64,000 nucleotides of DNA, taken from assembly GCF_000337615.1 (NCBI RefSeq), contig NZ_AOII01000091.1, positions 28,866 to 92,865 on the forward strand. The letters run 5' to 3'. The position numbers and the translations under genes were made by a program. Under the pieces are notes generated by a model. It made no database searches. It saw only the letters and a program-made list of their open reading frames with translations, and was not told where the DNA came from. Source of the DNA: Natrinema pallidum DSM 3751 (lineage in GTDB: Archaea; Halobacteriota; Halobacteria; Halobacteriales; Natrialbaceae). The first letter of the stretch is position 1. Each line of letters starts with the position of its first letter. Shown here piece after piece: positions 45,521 to 55,514 of the stretch.

Positions 45521-46576
45521 CTATCGCAGGCCGAGCGATGCGTCGGGGTCGACGGGGTCGACGTCGCCGGCCGCCGCCGCTTCGTTGTAGATGTAGCCCC
45601 ACATGGCGAAGGCGAGGTTCGCACTGTACGCCGTGAACACGAAGTACAGCGGAATCAGCAGGGCGATACCGAGAACGGTAATCGCGAGGACCACCGCAAC
45701 GATACTGGCCGCGGTCGACAGGATGAACCAAAACACGAACATGAGGACGACGCCCTTGAGATAGTGTCGCGAGAGCGCGAACTCGAGGAGGCGGCCGTTG
45801 GAAAACGTCTCGGTGAGGCTGCCCGTGCCGATCAGGACGGGGACGATCGCGCCGGCGACGTAGACGCACGCGAATACGAGCAGTGTCCCGATCGCGAGGA
45901 GGACGAGCACGAGCTCCGACGACTCCCCGACCACAGCTATCGCGCCGATGAACGCGGCCACGAGCACACTGAGCGCGATGACGACGCCGAGATAGATGCC
46001 GACGAGGATCAGTCCGTCCGTTCCCAGTCCGCCCCAGTCGTCGAACGAGGGGACATCGCCGTCTCCCCGCGCCGCCGCGCGACCGACGCGATAGGAGTAG
46101 CCGTAGGAAAACAGCAGCGGCACGAGGAGAAAGGACAAGAGAATGAGGACGGAGTCGATCAGCAACGGCTTGCCGCCCTTCCCGAGCGGGAACGCAAACG
46201 AGAAGTCGAAGATATCCCTGTCGTGGTACCGCGGTTCCGACGCGGCGGTCAGCCCCGATTCCCGCTGGGCCGTCGCCGCTCCACTGGTCCCCGCGGTATC
46301 GTCGCTCCCCCACCCGGAGTCGTCGCTCGCAGAAGTATCGGTCGACCAGCCGGACGTGTCATCGCTCGCAGAATCATCCGTCGACCAGCCGGACGTGTCA
46401 GTACTTGCCGAGTCGTCACTCGACCACCCGAACGTATCGTCGTGTCCGGGATCGTCGGTCGACCAGCCCGACGCAGTCTCCGTATCATTGTTCTCCTCGG
46501 TTAATTTCCCTCCACACTCCGGGCAGAGAATGGTCCCCGGTTCGAAGTCCTCGTCACAGTTGTGACAGTACGACAT
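45521..46576 (-). CDS. Zinc-ribbon plus DUF4013-type membrane protein with Ser/Asp repeats
   Basis: A 351-residue protein. It has an N-terminal zinc ribbon (CHNC at residues 4-7 and CPEC at 18-21), then a low-complexity stretch (residues 37-98) of 12-13-residue GW(S/G)(S/T)DD(S/T)AS(T/D)D-type repeats (five copies), and a C-terminal DUF4013-like region with six or so membrane helices. The start at MSYCHNCDEDFE is well supported. Function unknown. Confidence 0.8.
   Translation of the reverse strand: MSYCHNCDEDFEPGTILCPECGGKLTEENNDTETASGWSTDDPGHDDTFGWSSDDSASTDTSGWSTDDSASDDTSGWSTDTSASDDSGWGSDDTAGTSGAATAQRESGLTAASEPRYHDRDIFDFSFAFPLGKGGKPLLIDSVLILLSFLLVPLLFSYGYSYRVGRAAARGDGDVPSFDDWGGLGTDGLILVGIYLGVVIALSVLVAAFIGAIAVVGESSELVLVLLAIGTLLVFACVYVAGAIVPVLIGTGSLTETFSNGRLLEFALSRHYLKGVVLMFVFWFILSTAASIVAVVLAITVLGIALLIPLYFVFTAYSANLAFAMWGYIYNEAAAAGDVDPVDPDASLGLR
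46283..46468 (-). repeat. Tandem ~39-bp coding repeats (five copies)
   Basis: Encodes five imperfect 12-13-residue units that start GWST/GWSS/GWGS and are rich in Asp and Ser, inside the DUF4013-type gene (residues 37-98). The run may vary in copy number between strains. Confidence 0.75.
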
Positions 46577-46699
46577 GGGCAGGAATTCGTTCACTTCGGT
46601 ATAGTAATTCTGTTCTCGAAGACACTCGTCGCGACCGAGACGAGGACGGCACCCAAGAGACGCACACCACGACATCGGAAGGGGACCGAGCGGAGACGG

Positions 46700-47233
46700 T
46701 TACGTCGCGGCCGGAGCGTCACCCTCGTCGCCCATCTGTCGGGCCGGGACGCCGGCAACCGTCGCTCCGGGCGGTACGTCGCGTGTCACCAAGGAGTTCG
46801 CCGCGACGCTTGCCCCCTCGCCGATCTCGACGCCTGGGAGGACGATCGCGCCGGCCCCGATCATCGCCCGCTCGCCGACGACGACCTCGCCCGTTCGGTA
46901 CTCGTCCTGGAGGAACTCGTGACAGAGGATCGTCGCGTCGTAGCCGACGATCGCGCCCGCCTCGACCGTGATCAAATCCGGCCAGAAGACGTCCGGCGTC
47001 GCCTCGAGCCCCCACGAAACGCCCGCGCCGACCGTGACGCCGATCCGGCGGAGGAGCCAGCGCTTGAGTCGGAGGCTGGGCGAGATCCGGACGAGCCAGA
47101 CGACGACGTAGTTGATCGCGACCCGGAGCGGGTTGCGAGCGGCGGTCCAGTGGGCCAGCGAGTTGCGCGGCCCGGGCGTCGCGTGACGCTCGACGCGGTC
47201 GTGTCGCGGCGTCGGTTCGTCTGAAGCCGTCAC
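46700..47233 (-). CDS. Hexapeptide-repeat acyltransferase
   Basis: A 177-residue left-handed beta-helix acyltransferase (LbH, maltose-O-acetyltransferase-like). Hexapeptide turns are clear in ATPDVFWPDLITVEAGAIVG, MIGAGAIVLPGVEIGEGA and SVAANSLVTRDVPPGA. These enzymes transfer acyl groups to sugars or similar acceptors; the acceptor is unknown. An N-terminal region of about 55 residues with a short helix (NYVVVWLVRISPSL) suggests membrane association. Confidence 0.85.
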   Translation of the reverse strand: MTASDEPTPRHDRVERHATPGPRNSLAHWTAARNPLRVAINYVVVWLVRISPSLRLKRWLLRRIGVTVGAGVSWGLEATPDVFWPDLITVEAGAIVGYDATILCHEFLQDEYRTGEVVVGERAMIGAGAIVLPGVEIGEGASVAANSLVTRDVPPGATVAGVPARQMGDEGDAPAAT

Positions 47234-47332
47234 TGGCTGTCACGTTTGACGCAGTGGTACATCAAACCGAGCGATGCGGAACCAGCTCTCGACGCGACGA
47301 GCGCGATCGAGTCGAACGAACGCCCCCGTTCC

Positions 47333-48142
47333 TCAGTCGCGGCCGTCCCGCACGGCCGTTCGATTACCGGGCAAACCGACCAGTTCCCGGAACGCAGCGC
47401 CCGAGAGTGCACACCGATAGGCGGGTTTGAACATCATATTCGCGCCGCCGGCCCGAACGTGCCACTCGTCGGCGATCTCCTCGCGCAGGTAGTACTGTGC
47501 CCGCTCGTTGCCGTCACTGACGTAATAGTCGCTGAGCCGGATCGGATCGCGCTCGAAGAGGCCGCCCGGCTCGCGGCCGTCGACGATTACGACCGGCTTC
47601 TCGAGATACAGCTCGCCGTCCCGGGCGCGTTTCGCGTGGGCGTTTGCCGGATGCGCCTCGAGAACGGCCGCGCGTTCGGCCGGCGGCGTATCCGGGCCGA
47701 CGACGACCACGTCGTCGACGGTGATGTAGCCGATCAGGTAGCGGTGGGCGCGGTCCCCGCCGGGTCGTCGCAGACCGGCGTAGAACCCAACGACGTCGCC
47801 CGACTCGAGCGCGCGCAGCCGCGAGACGTAGCCGCTGGTCCGGTGTTCGCCGTACGTCAGCGCCTCGAAGTTCGGGTCCCGGTGGAGCGGCCAGGACTCG
47901 AGGGCCTCGCCGGTGACCGTGTCGGTCCCGTCGTGGACTGGCTGGGGCGTGATGCGGCTCGTCAGGTCCGCGGCGGTGCCGTCGCCCGCTCGGAGCTCCC
48001 ACGAGCCGAGCGTCTCGGACTCGTCGGTCGCCCGCGTTTTCTCCGGGATCGGGACGTATTCGAAGCGGCCGTCGTCGTAGAGCGGGGCCAGCGCGCCGAC
48101 GTTCGTGCTGTCGGCACCGACGCCGGCGAGAACGACAGTCAT
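47333..48142 (-). CDS. Possible Nmad3-like protein
   Basis: A 269-residue protein starting MTVVLAGVGADSTNVGALAPL. Blocks such as VPIPEKTRATDESE, DPNFEALTYGE, VGFYAGLRR and YLIGYITVDDVVV resemble nucleotide-modification-associated domain 3 (Nmad3), found near modified-base synthesis genes. The resemblance is from memory and is weak. No modified-base synthesis gene is nearby. The start at 48142 fits a TATA-like ctttatcg about 34 bp upstream; 48160 is an alternative. Confidence 0.6.
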   Translation of the reverse strand: MTVVLAGVGADSTNVGALAPLYDDGRFEYVPIPEKTRATDESETLGSWELRAGDGTAADLTSRITPQPVHDGTDTVTGEALESWPLHRDPNFEALTYGEHRTSGYVSRLRALESGDVVGFYAGLRRPGGDRAHRYLIGYITVDDVVVVGPDTPPAERAAVLEAHPANAHAKRARDGELYLEKPVVIVDGREPGGLFERDPIRLSDYYVSDGNERAQYYLREEIADEWHVRAGGANMMFKPAYRCALSGAAFRELVGLPGNRTAVRDGRD

Positions 48143-48397
48143 GGATTCGTTTCCGTCCATCGGGCCGACGGAGCGATAAAGCCGCCGATCGGTCGCCGCA
48201 CCCCGCGCGGCGGCGTCGTCGCGACCGGCTGTCACGGGCGGCCCAGCCGTCTCGCTCTCCGGCAACCGACTCGAGCCGCTCGACACGCTCCCGAGACGGG
48301 TCGTGGTCGGGTTCCTCGAACAGCAGGCCCCACTCCGATACTGCGGCCATGGACACGGATCGTGGCCCCGGTCCGCCGCCGCGGACGGATCGGTTTC

Positions 48398-48411
48398 ATA
48401 ACAACTGTTAT
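48398..48411. promoter_or_regulatory. AT-rich inverted repeat upstream of the RNase Z-like gene
   Basis: ATAACA-AC-TGTTAT, arms of six bases, lies 26-39 bp upstream of the ATG at 48437. It overlaps where the TATA box would be expected, so it may be a promoter element or a repressor site. Confidence 0.4.
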
Positions 48412-48436
48412 CGGGACGGCCGTTCCAAAACCGCGT

Positions 48437-49171
48437 ATGCGTGTCACCTTTCTCGGCACGGGCAGCGCGATGCCCACCGGCGAACGCTTTCAGGCGGGGC
48501 TTCTCGTGCAGGACGATGGCCGAACGCTGCTGCTAGATTGCGGTGCCGGCGTGCTCCAGCGACTCCAGCAGTCCGGCATCGGCTACGAGAACGTCTCGAC
48601 CGTCCTCCTGACTCACCACCATCTCGACCACGTCGCCGATCTGTTACCGCTGTTGAAGGCCCGCTGGCTCGCCGGCGAGGACCACCTCGAGATCGTCGGC
48701 CCGCAGGGGACCAAGGGATTGGTCGACGATCTGCTCTCGGTCTACGACTACATGCAGGACAAAGTCGATCTGCAGGTTCGCGAGGTCGTTCCGGGTGACT
48801 TTTCGGTCGCGGGGTTCGACGTCGCCGCCTACGAGACGCGTCACTCGCTGCCGTGTTTGGCCTACCGGTTCGACGACCGCTTTACGTTCAGCGGCGACAG
48901 CGAGGCGTTCGCAGGGCTGGCGAACTTCGCGGAAGGATCGGCGATCCTCGCCCACGACTGCTCGTTTCCCGACGACGTCGACGTCTCCAACCACCCGACA
49001 CCCGAGACGCTGGGTCGGCAACTGGACGGCCGCGACATCGGGCGCGTCTATCTGACCCACCTCTATCCCCACACCGACGGCCGCCACGACGAGATGCTCG
49101 AGTCGATCGGGGCCCACTACGACGGCGATGTCCGGTTCGCCGAGGACCTCATGACGGTTTCCATCGAATAG
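48437..49171 (+). CDS. MBL-fold RNase Z-like hydrolase
   Basis: A 244-residue metallo-beta-lactamase-fold protein with the metal motif THHHLDHVADL (about residue 60) and the later Asp and His ligands in FSGDSEAF and LTHLYPH. It opens MRVTFLGTGSAMPTGERFQAG, like RNase Z/elac proteins, but is shorter than the usual 300 residues and lacks an obvious flexible exosite arm, so true tRNA 3'-processing activity is not assured. Confidence 0.8.
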   Translation: MRVTFLGTGSAMPTGERFQAGLLVQDDGRTLLLDCGAGVLQRLQQSGIGYENVSTVLLTHHHLDHVADLLPLLKARWLAGEDHLEIVGPQGTKGLVDDLLSVYDYMQDKVDLQVREVVPGDFSVAGFDVAAYETRHSLPCLAYRFDDRFTFSGDSEAFAGLANFAEGSAILAHDCSFPDDVDVSNHPTPETLGRQLDGRDIGRVYLTHLYPHTDGRHDEMLESIGAHYDGDVRFAEDLMTVSIE

Positions 49172-49305
49172 CTGACCGGTCGTCGTCCGAATCGCCGCCC
49201 CTGTCTCTCGTTGCGCAACTGTCACGGAACGCTGACAGTCATGACCGAATGAATTTATTCTGTCTTCCAATCTGTAATATCAACATCCTTGATGTACGGA
49301 ACGCG

Positions 49306-49313
49306 TATATACT
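49306..49313 (+). promoter_or_regulatory. TATA element of the RND exporter operon
   Basis: tatatact lies about 33 bp upstream of a 15-codon ORF at 49342 and about 77 bp upstream of the RND start, so transcription should begin shortly before the small ORF. Confidence 0.5.
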
Positions 49314-49341
49314 GTCGCGTTTGTAGGATCGTAACAACAGC

Positions 49342-49389
49342 ATGGTCCTCACCGAAGAGACGGACACGGACGGAGCGGTAACCGAATGA
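49342..49389 (+). CDS. Putative 15-aa leader ORF before the RND exporter
   Basis: ATG at 49342 to TGA at 49387-49389, encoding MVLTEETDTDGAVTE. The stop overlaps the RND start as ATGA (49386-49389). It is correctly placed behind the TATA box to be the first ORF on the transcript, which suggests translation coupling. No homologue is recognised and it could be fortuitous. Confidence 0.4.
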   Translation: MVLTEETDTDGAVTE

Positions 49390-52300
49390 GCGTCCCCGAC
49401 CGGCTCGCGGACGCGATCACCACGCACACGCGGCTCGTGCTCGTGGTCCTCCTCGTCTCGACGGCGTTGATCGGTGCCGGAATGCCGATGGTCGACGACG
49501 ACTCCTCACTCGACCAGTTCGAGAGCGACTCGGAGGAAGCGAACGCCCTCGAGCGCATCAACGGGAACTTCACGAGCCAGCAACAGGAGAACACGACCAG
49601 CGTCCAGGTGATCACGCGCGGCGACGACGTTCTCACGAGGGAGTCGCTGCGCTCGTCGCTCGAGTTCCAGCAGGCACTCCACGCGAACGAGTCGATCAAC
49701 TCGACGCTCGCCGAGAACCAGTCGATCACCGGCATCGAGAATCTCGTCGCCATCACGGCGATCAGAAACGAGCAGGCCGCCGAGCTAAACGAGACGAGAG
49801 CGGGTCTCGAGGACGGCCTCAACGAGACGGTCGAGCTTCAACGGCAGTACGAGGCGTTGAACGAGTCGGTCGAGCGCAGTTCGACCGAAGCACCGGCAGC
49901 AACCGCGTCGACTATCGAGGCCGCCGAAAACACTTCGGCCAACGAGTCGACTACAGACACGTCGCCCACCGAGGCCGCCGGAAACGCCTCGAGTAACGAG
50001 TCGACCGAACCCGACACCATCAGCGAGGACGAATACCGGATTCGATCGGCCGAACTCGAGGCGCAGTTCGATGTCGTCGTCGCAAACGCGACGACGGGAC
50101 TTACCGAGGCCCAGACGGCCCAGTACGCGTCCGCAGTTCGGGAGGTTCGGGAGATCGAATCGCAGCGCTCCGAGCTCCGGTCGGAAACGGCGACCCCAGC
50201 GGATGACCCCGACTACCAGCGACTCTCCGCACAACTCGAGGAGGCGTATCGGGCCGGGACGGCCGGCGTACTCGAGGACGAGTACGCGGCGCTCGAACGT
50301 GAGGACCGGCCGCCGCTCGACGAGCAGATCGCGGCGCTCGAGGAACTGAGCGACGAGGACTACGAGCGCACCCTCGAGCGCACGCTTCCGTCGAACGGTT
50401 CCGACGACAGCGTCGCGACCGCGTTACTGCCCTCCTCCTACAAGCCCGGAACCACCGAGGCCGACGCGCGGCTGACCTCCGTGATCCAGTCGATGGCTGG
50501 CGGCGGCGCGAGCGGCATGGAAGCCGGCGCGGTCAGCGATCGGATCGTCGACAGCCAACTCGCCATTCGCGACCTCGCAGCGGCTCAGGAACAGGAGCCG
50601 CTCGTCTTCGGTACCGGTATCATGACCGACGAGATCGAACGGTCGATGGGGGACAGTCTCGCCATCGTCGGTCCGCTCGCGCTCCTGTTCGTCGTGGTCG
50701 CGCTGGTCGTTGCCTACCGCGACCTGCTTGACATCGTTCTCGGAATCACCGGCATCGTCGCCGTCCTCGTCTGGACGTTCGGCTTCATGGGTTGGGCCGG
50801 CATCGCGTTCAACCAGATGTTCGTGGCAGTACCGGTGCTGTTGATCGGGCTCTCGATCGACTACGCGATCCACGTCTTCATGCGCCACCGGGAGCAGCGC
50901 GAGGCCGACGGTCCCGACGGGACGGTCCGCGGCTCGATGACGGTCGCGCTCGCCGGCGTCGGCGTCGCCCTCGTCTGGGTGACCGCCACGACCGTCATCG
51001 GCTTTCTCTCGAACCTCGTCAGCCCGATCGGCCCCATTCGGGAGTTCGGCATCGTCAGCGCGGTCGGGATCGTCGCCGCGCTGATCGTCTTCGGCGCGTT
51101 GATCCCCGCCGCGAAGATCGAACTCGACGAGTTCCTCGAAAGCCGCGGCCTCGATCGCCGTAAGCGAGCCTTCGGGACCGGCGATAGCCGTTTCGGCGAC
51201 GTGCTCGCCATCGGCGCGACCGCCGCTCGGAAAGCGCCGCTTGCCGTCCTCCTCGTCGCCGTCCTGCTCTCCGCGGGGGGCGTTTACGGTGCGACACAGG
51301 TCGACACCAGCTTCCAACAGGAGGACTTCATCGCCGACAGCCCGCCGGACTGGACCGAATCACTACCCGGTCCGGCACAACCCGGCGAATACCAGGCCAA
51401 AGACGACCTCGAGTACGTCAACCAGCACTTTCAGCGCCAGGACAGTCAGGCACAGCTCCTCGTCGAGGGGAACGTGACCGATCCCGACGCGCTCGAGCGA
51501 ATGGACGTCGCTCGAGAGGAGATCGCCGCGGACGGCGGCGTCGCCTACACCCTGGCGACCGGCGAGGCGGACGTTCAGGACCCGCTCTCGACGATGGAAC
51601 GGGTTGCGGGACAGAACGAGTCGTTTAACGAGTCGTTCACCGCGGCCGACACCGGCGACGACGGCATCCCCGACGAGAACGTGTCGGCGCTGTACGACCA
51701 CCTCTTCGAGATCGACGGGGAGGCTGCGAAGCAGGTCCTCCATCGGACCGACGACGGGGACTACCAGTCTGCGCGGCTGATCATCGCCATACAGGGCGAC
51801 GCTACGAACGGTGAGACGACAAGCGAGATGCGCGACATCGCCGACACTATCGAGGACGGCAGCGACGACCGCTGGAGCGCCACCGCAACCGGCAACCCGA
51901 TCGTCGGGTACGTCGTCGAGCAGGACCTGCTCGATACCGTCCTCGAGAGTCTACTGATCACGCTCGTGGCGGTCTTCGTCTTCCTGACCGTCGCCTACCG
52001 GCTGACCGGGAGCAGCGCGACGCTGGGGGTCGTGACGTTGCTGCCGGTCGCGTTCTCGGTGAGTTGGATTCTGGGGACGATGTACTGGATCGGCATGCCG
52101 TTTAACGTCCTGACGGGGATGATTACGAGTCTCACGATCGGACTCGGCGTCGCCTACAGCATCCACGTGAGCGACCGCTACGCGCTCGAACTCGAGCGGC
52201 AGGGCAACGTCTGGTCGGCGCTTCGGACGACCGTTACCGGGACCGGGGGCGCGTTGCTCGGCAGCGCGGCCACGACCGTCGGCGGGTTCGGTACGCTCGC

Positions 52301-52517
52301 GCTCGCGATCCTCCCAGCGCTCCAGCAGTTCGGGATCATCACCGCGCTGACGATCACGTACGCGTTCCTCGCGAGCGTCGTCGTGCTCCCGGCGTTGTTG
52401 GTCCTGTGGACGCGGTACTTCGGACCGGACGTCTCGTTCGATCCGTCCGAGCGGCAGTCGGGAACGCCGACCGCGAGCGACGGTGGCATCGACCCGACTC
52501 GAGGTGACGACGAGTGA
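49386..52517 (+). CDS. RND/MMPL-family membrane exporter
   Basis: A 1043-residue RND-superfamily protein (MMPL-like) with 12 predicted helices: one near the start (about 16-32), a long extracellular loop (about residues 35-410, Ser/Glu/Asn-rich), a first five-helix block (about 420-590), a second loop and a second block (about 850-1010). MMPL/RND proteins move lipids, hopanoids or drugs across the membrane by proton coupling. Its last bases overlap the start of the TrmB regulator gene (GTGA, 52514-52517), implying local control. Confidence 0.88.
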   Translation: MSVPDRLADAITTHTRLVLVVLLVSTALIGAGMPMVDDDSSLDQFESDSEEANALERINGNFTSQQQENTTSVQVITRGDDVLTRESLRSSLEFQQALHANESINSTLAENQSITGIENLVAITAIRNEQAAELNETRAGLEDGLNETVELQRQYEALNESVERSSTEAPAATASTIEAAENTSANESTTDTSPTEAAGNASSNESTEPDTISEDEYRIRSAELEAQFDVVVANATTGLTEAQTAQYASAVREVREIESQRSELRSETATPADDPDYQRLSAQLEEAYRAGTAGVLEDEYAALEREDRPPLDEQIAALEELSDEDYERTLERTLPSNGSDDSVATALLPSSYKPGTTEADARLTSVIQSMAGGGASGMEAGAVSDRIVDSQLAIRDLAAAQEQEPLVFGTGIMTDEIERSMGDSLAIVGPLALLFVVVALVVAYRDLLDIVLGITGIVAVLVWTFGFMGWAGIAFNQMFVAVPVLLIGLSIDYAIHVFMRHREQREADGPDGTVRGSMTVALAGVGVALVWVTATTVIGFLSNLVSPIGPIREFGIVSAVGIVAALIVFGALIPAAKIELDEFLESRGLDRRKRAFGTGDSRFGDVLAIGATAARKAPLAVLLVAVLLSAGGVYGATQVDTSFQQEDFIADSPPDWTESLPGPAQPGEYQAKDDLEYVNQHFQRQDSQAQLLVEGNVTDPDALERMDVAREEIAADGGVAYTLATGEADVQDPLSTMERVAGQNESFNESFTAADTGDDGIPDENVSALYDHLFEIDGEAAKQVLHRTDDGDYQSARLIIAIQGDATNGETTSEMRDIADTIEDGSDDRWSATATGNPIVGYVVEQDLLDTVLESLLITLVAVFVFLTVAYRLTGSSATLGVVTLLPVAFSVSWILGTMYWIGMPFNVLTGMITSLTIGLGVAYSIHVSDRYALELERQGNVWSALRTTVTGTGGALLGSAATTVGGFGTLALAILPALQQFGIITALTITYAFLASVVVLPALLVLWTRYFGPDVSFDPSERQSGTPTASDGGIDPTRGDDE

Positions 52518-53269
52518 GCAGCGACGAAACCGCGGCTATCGACGCCTTCGAACAGTTGGGTCTCACCAGCTACGAAGCAAAAGTGTTCATCGCGCTACGC
52601 CGGCTGAGCGCGGGCACGGCCAGGGACGTCGCCGACATCACGGACGTGCCGCGCTCGCAGGTCTACAGCGTCGCCGAGAGCTTGGAGGACCGCGGTCTGC
52701 TCGAGGTCCAGCAGTCGAACCCGATCCGGTACCGCCCGGTCAGCGTCGAGGAGGCCCGAGAGACGCTTCGAAGCCAGTTCGAGCGAGAACAGGAGCGGGC
52801 GTTCGAATACGTCGAAGCCGTCGAAAGCGAACCCGAGGGGGAAGAGACGCAGGAGGACATCTGGACGGTTCGCGGACGGGACCGCGTCGACGATCGCACG
52901 GTCGACATCCTCTCGCAGGCCGAGCATCGGATCGTCTTCGGGACCCGCCTCCCGGAACTCATCACGCCGTTGATCGAGCGGACGCTCGCCGAGCGCGCGG
53001 CGGCCGGCGTCTCGGTCTTCGTCGTCAGCGACCGTGACGCCGTCCGGGAGCAGTTCGCCGCCGTCGACGGCGTCACCATCGAACGCCCCCCGGCCCACCG
53101 AACGGACGATCAGCGGTCGGGCCGGATCGTCCTCGTCGACGACGACAGCGTCCTGTTGAGCGTTCGGGGCGGCGAGGACGGCGAAACCGCGATCTGGAGT
53201 TCGGGCTCGCTGTTTGCCTCCGTGCTCATCCAACTGATCGAGGCCAGCGACGAGATACACGCCGAGTGA
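52514..53269 (+). CDS. TrmB-family transcriptional regulator
   Basis: A 251-residue regulator. Residues 10-75 are a TrmB winged helix (TSYEAKVFIALRRLSAGTARDVA, PRSQVYSVAESLEDRGLLEV). The C-terminal domain (RTVDILSQAEHRIVFGTRLPELI) resembles the phospholipase-D-like ligand domain of TrmB proteins. It starts at GTG 52514 overlapping the RND stop, so it probably regulates that exporter and itself. Confidence 0.85.
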   Translation: MSSDETAAIDAFEQLGLTSYEAKVFIALRRLSAGTARDVADITDVPRSQVYSVAESLEDRGLLEVQQSNPIRYRPVSVEEARETLRSQFEREQERAFEYVEAVESEPEGEETQEDIWTVRGRDRVDDRTVDILSQAEHRIVFGTRLPELITPLIERTLAERAAAGVSVFVVSDRDAVREQFAAVDGVTIERPPAHRTDDQRSGRIVLVDDDSVLLSVRGGEDGETAIWSSGSLFASVLIQLIEASDEIHAE

Positions 53270-53300
53270 ACGTCACGAAGCTGCGAGCATCGTCGCGCGC

Positions 53301-54368
53301 TCACTCGAGACGATATCGCAACAGTGCCGCGATCCCGCCGAGGTTCGAGAGCTGCTGGCCGGGCGGGAACTCGCTCGAGAAGACCGTCACCTCGCCGCCT
53401 TTCTGCTCGGTCGTCCGGACGATGTCGTCGACGCTGATCGCCCACTCGCCGTCGGGCCCGCGTTCCCGTTGCAATCGATCGTCGAGCACGAGCAGGCGTT
53501 CGATCGCCCCGAACTCGGCGGCCTTTTTCACCTGTTCGGGACCGTACGCCGCCTTCGCGCCGTCGGCGATACGCCGCGTGAGTTCGTCGATGTACTCGGC
53601 CTCGCTCTCGATGCGGGTCTCCTCCTGTACGTCCGCGACCGCACCGCGTTTGAGTACCTCGTGGACCCCGCGGTCGCCGACGGCCGCCGTGTCGACCATC
53701 GTGATCTGCTCGGCGACCGCGGGCTCGTTGTTTTCGAGGTACTTGTAGGCGTCTTGCTTCGTAAAGCCGGGTCCGGCGAGAATGATCGCGTCGACCTCGA
53801 GGCGCGTGAGGACCGTCGCGAGTTCTTCGAACAGTTCCGAACGGCCGCGGGCGTACTCGCCCTTGCCGGTCGTACCGGTGATCGTCGCCCGTTCCTCGGT
53901 GCCGTACTGGGCGACGGTGTGGACGTGAGCCTGTCCTTCCTCGACGGTCGCGATCGCTACGTCCGGGTTCTCGGTGGCTTCCTCGGCCTCTTCGAGACGG
54001 GCCGTCTGATCGGGCTTGAACCGCTTCTCGATCGAGAGTTCGTCGCGCGGTTCGACGTTGAGGGTGTGGTGGAAGTTCAGCTGGTCCTCGCGCGAGCAGG
54101 CGACGATCTCGCCGCCGACCCGAAGCCGATTGGCGAACTTGTGGAACTCGACGGTCTCGACGGCGAGTGCAACCCACATGTGTTCGCGTTCGCCGCCGGT
54201 GTCGCGCATCTGGTCGTCGTTGCGCTGGATGCGCCGGGTCGTATCGCCCGCGACGCGGTCGCCGGGCTCGAGGACGTACTGCAAGTGCCAGAGGTCGTCG
54301 ACGCTCTCGGGGACGACCGTCACCCGTTCGCGGCCGCCCTCGACCTGCTCCCGGTCTTTGATCTGCAT
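53301..54368 (-). CDS. pelA: Pelota (mRNA surveillance factor)
   Basis: A 355-residue eRF1-like protein without the GGQ loop, as expected for Pelota (Dom34), which with aEF1A/ABCE1 rescues stalled ribosomes and splits subunits. Recognisable blocks are [22 protein letters not shown] (N-terminal Lsm-like domain), [20 protein letters not shown] and the C-terminal [24 protein letters not shown] segment. A second rescue factor, rqcH, lies 5 kb downstream. Confidence 0.95.
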   Translation of the reverse strand: MQIKDREQVEGGRERVTVVPESVDDLWHLQYVLEPGDRVAGDTTRRIQRNDDQMRDTGGEREHMWVALAVETVEFHKFANRLRVGGEIVACSREDQLNFHHTLNVEPRDELSIEKRFKPDQTARLEEAEEATENPDVAIATVEEGQAHVHTVAQYGTEERATITGTTGKGEYARGRSELFEELATVLTRLEVDAIILAGPGFTKQDAYKYLENNEPAVAEQITMVDTAAVGDRGVHEVLKRGAVADVQEETRIESEAEYIDELTRRIADGAKAAYGPEQVKKAAEFGAIERLLVLDDRLQRERGPDGEWAISVDDIVRTTEQKGGEVTVFSSEFPPGQQLSNLGGIAALLRYRLE

Positions 54369-54557
54369 GGAGGTTCGTTCGCAGGGTGGCGGTAAGTGGA
54401 CTGCGATCGGTTCGTCTCGCTCGACGACGCGATCGCCGCGGCGAGCGTACGCTCCCCCACGCTCGGGAGGGGGCGTGACCGCCGACATCCATGTGGTTTG
54501 CCCACATTCTTCATAGTTAGGGGCTGCGGCTATCCGCGTTGCGCTCCAGTATCGAGT

Positions 54558-55175
54558 ATGAACCTCGGACACCTCTCCCAACTCGAGGACTTCGGCACCC
54601 GGTCGCTCGTCACCCACGCGATCATGGCGGTGACGTTTACCAGTGCGATCGTCGTGGGGCTGTTCGTCGACGGCCAGGTCGGCCTCGTCTCGTTCGTCGC
54701 GTTCCTCAACTTCACCGCCGGGGTATGGGTCGCACAGTCGACGCACTCGCTCGGCAACGCCCGAACCGACGATTCCTACGACGGCATTCTGTCGGTGTTG
54801 TTCGATACGACCGGCGAGAAGACCTACCACGGGCTCGACACCGGCCGGCTCGCGCGACTTCTCACGTTGATCGCGGCCGTGACGGCGGTTTCGCTGCTCG
54901 TCTCCGGACAGGTCCTCTCCGGTTCGGTCGCCTCGATCGGTGCCATCGCGATCGGCGTCGTCGCGCTCGTGACCGCGATGGTCGGGTTCCTGATCGCGAT
55001 GGGATCGTCCTACGACGCGGCCGAGCGCCGAGCGGTCCGCAACATCGAACGCAACGACGAGAACACCGACTCGGAACAGCCGTCCATCCCGACGACCGAG
55101 TTCGACGACGCCTCGGATATCCGGGTCTCGATTCACGAGATGCACATGGACGACTCGGCCACGAAACGACGGTAA
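54558..55175 (+). CDS. Four-helix membrane protein of unknown function
   Basis: A 205-residue protein with about four membrane helices (residues 17-36, 38-58, 100-120, 122-150) and an acidic 55-residue C-terminus. The start [18 protein letters not shown] was chosen over an upstream in-frame ATG that would add a non-conserved 54-residue lead. Family not recognised. Confidence 0.7.
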   Translation: MNLGHLSQLEDFGTRSLVTHAIMAVTFTSAIVVGLFVDGQVGLVSFVAFLNFTAGVWVAQSTHSLGNARTDDSYDGILSVLFDTTGEKTYHGLDTGRLARLLTLIAAVTAVSLLVSGQVLSGSVASIGAIAIGVVALVTAMVGFLIAMGSSYDAAERRAVRNIERNDENTDSEQPSIPTTEFDDASDIRVSIHEMHMDDSATKRR

Positions 55176-55514
55176 TAACCCGTTACAAACCTGTTTCGCA
55201 TCAGCCCTTCGACGGCGACCCGGTTCCGTGAACGATATCGGGGGCACGAACGCGTCGGATCACCGACTAGACCGGTCACCCCCGCGTCGGCAACGCACCC
55301 TTTTTCAATCCGGGCGACGTGTCGCGACGACGCACGGTCGACTGTCGGGAAACGACGAGTGAAACCGGATGCCCGTCTCGGGTCGGTGAGACACCAGACC
55401 GCGATTCGACGGCCGATCTGATGGGGGAGCCGACAGTCGGCATCGGCCGGACGTTGTTAGCTTTATACTCCTGACTGATGGTGCCGATGATGTGGTTGCC
55501 ACCGAACAGCAATA
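55176..55514. other. Intergenic region, nothing recognised
   Basis: A 339-bp spacer. A TATA-like ctttatact (55461-55469) lies about 50 bp before the next start. No other feature was found. Confidence 0.5.
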
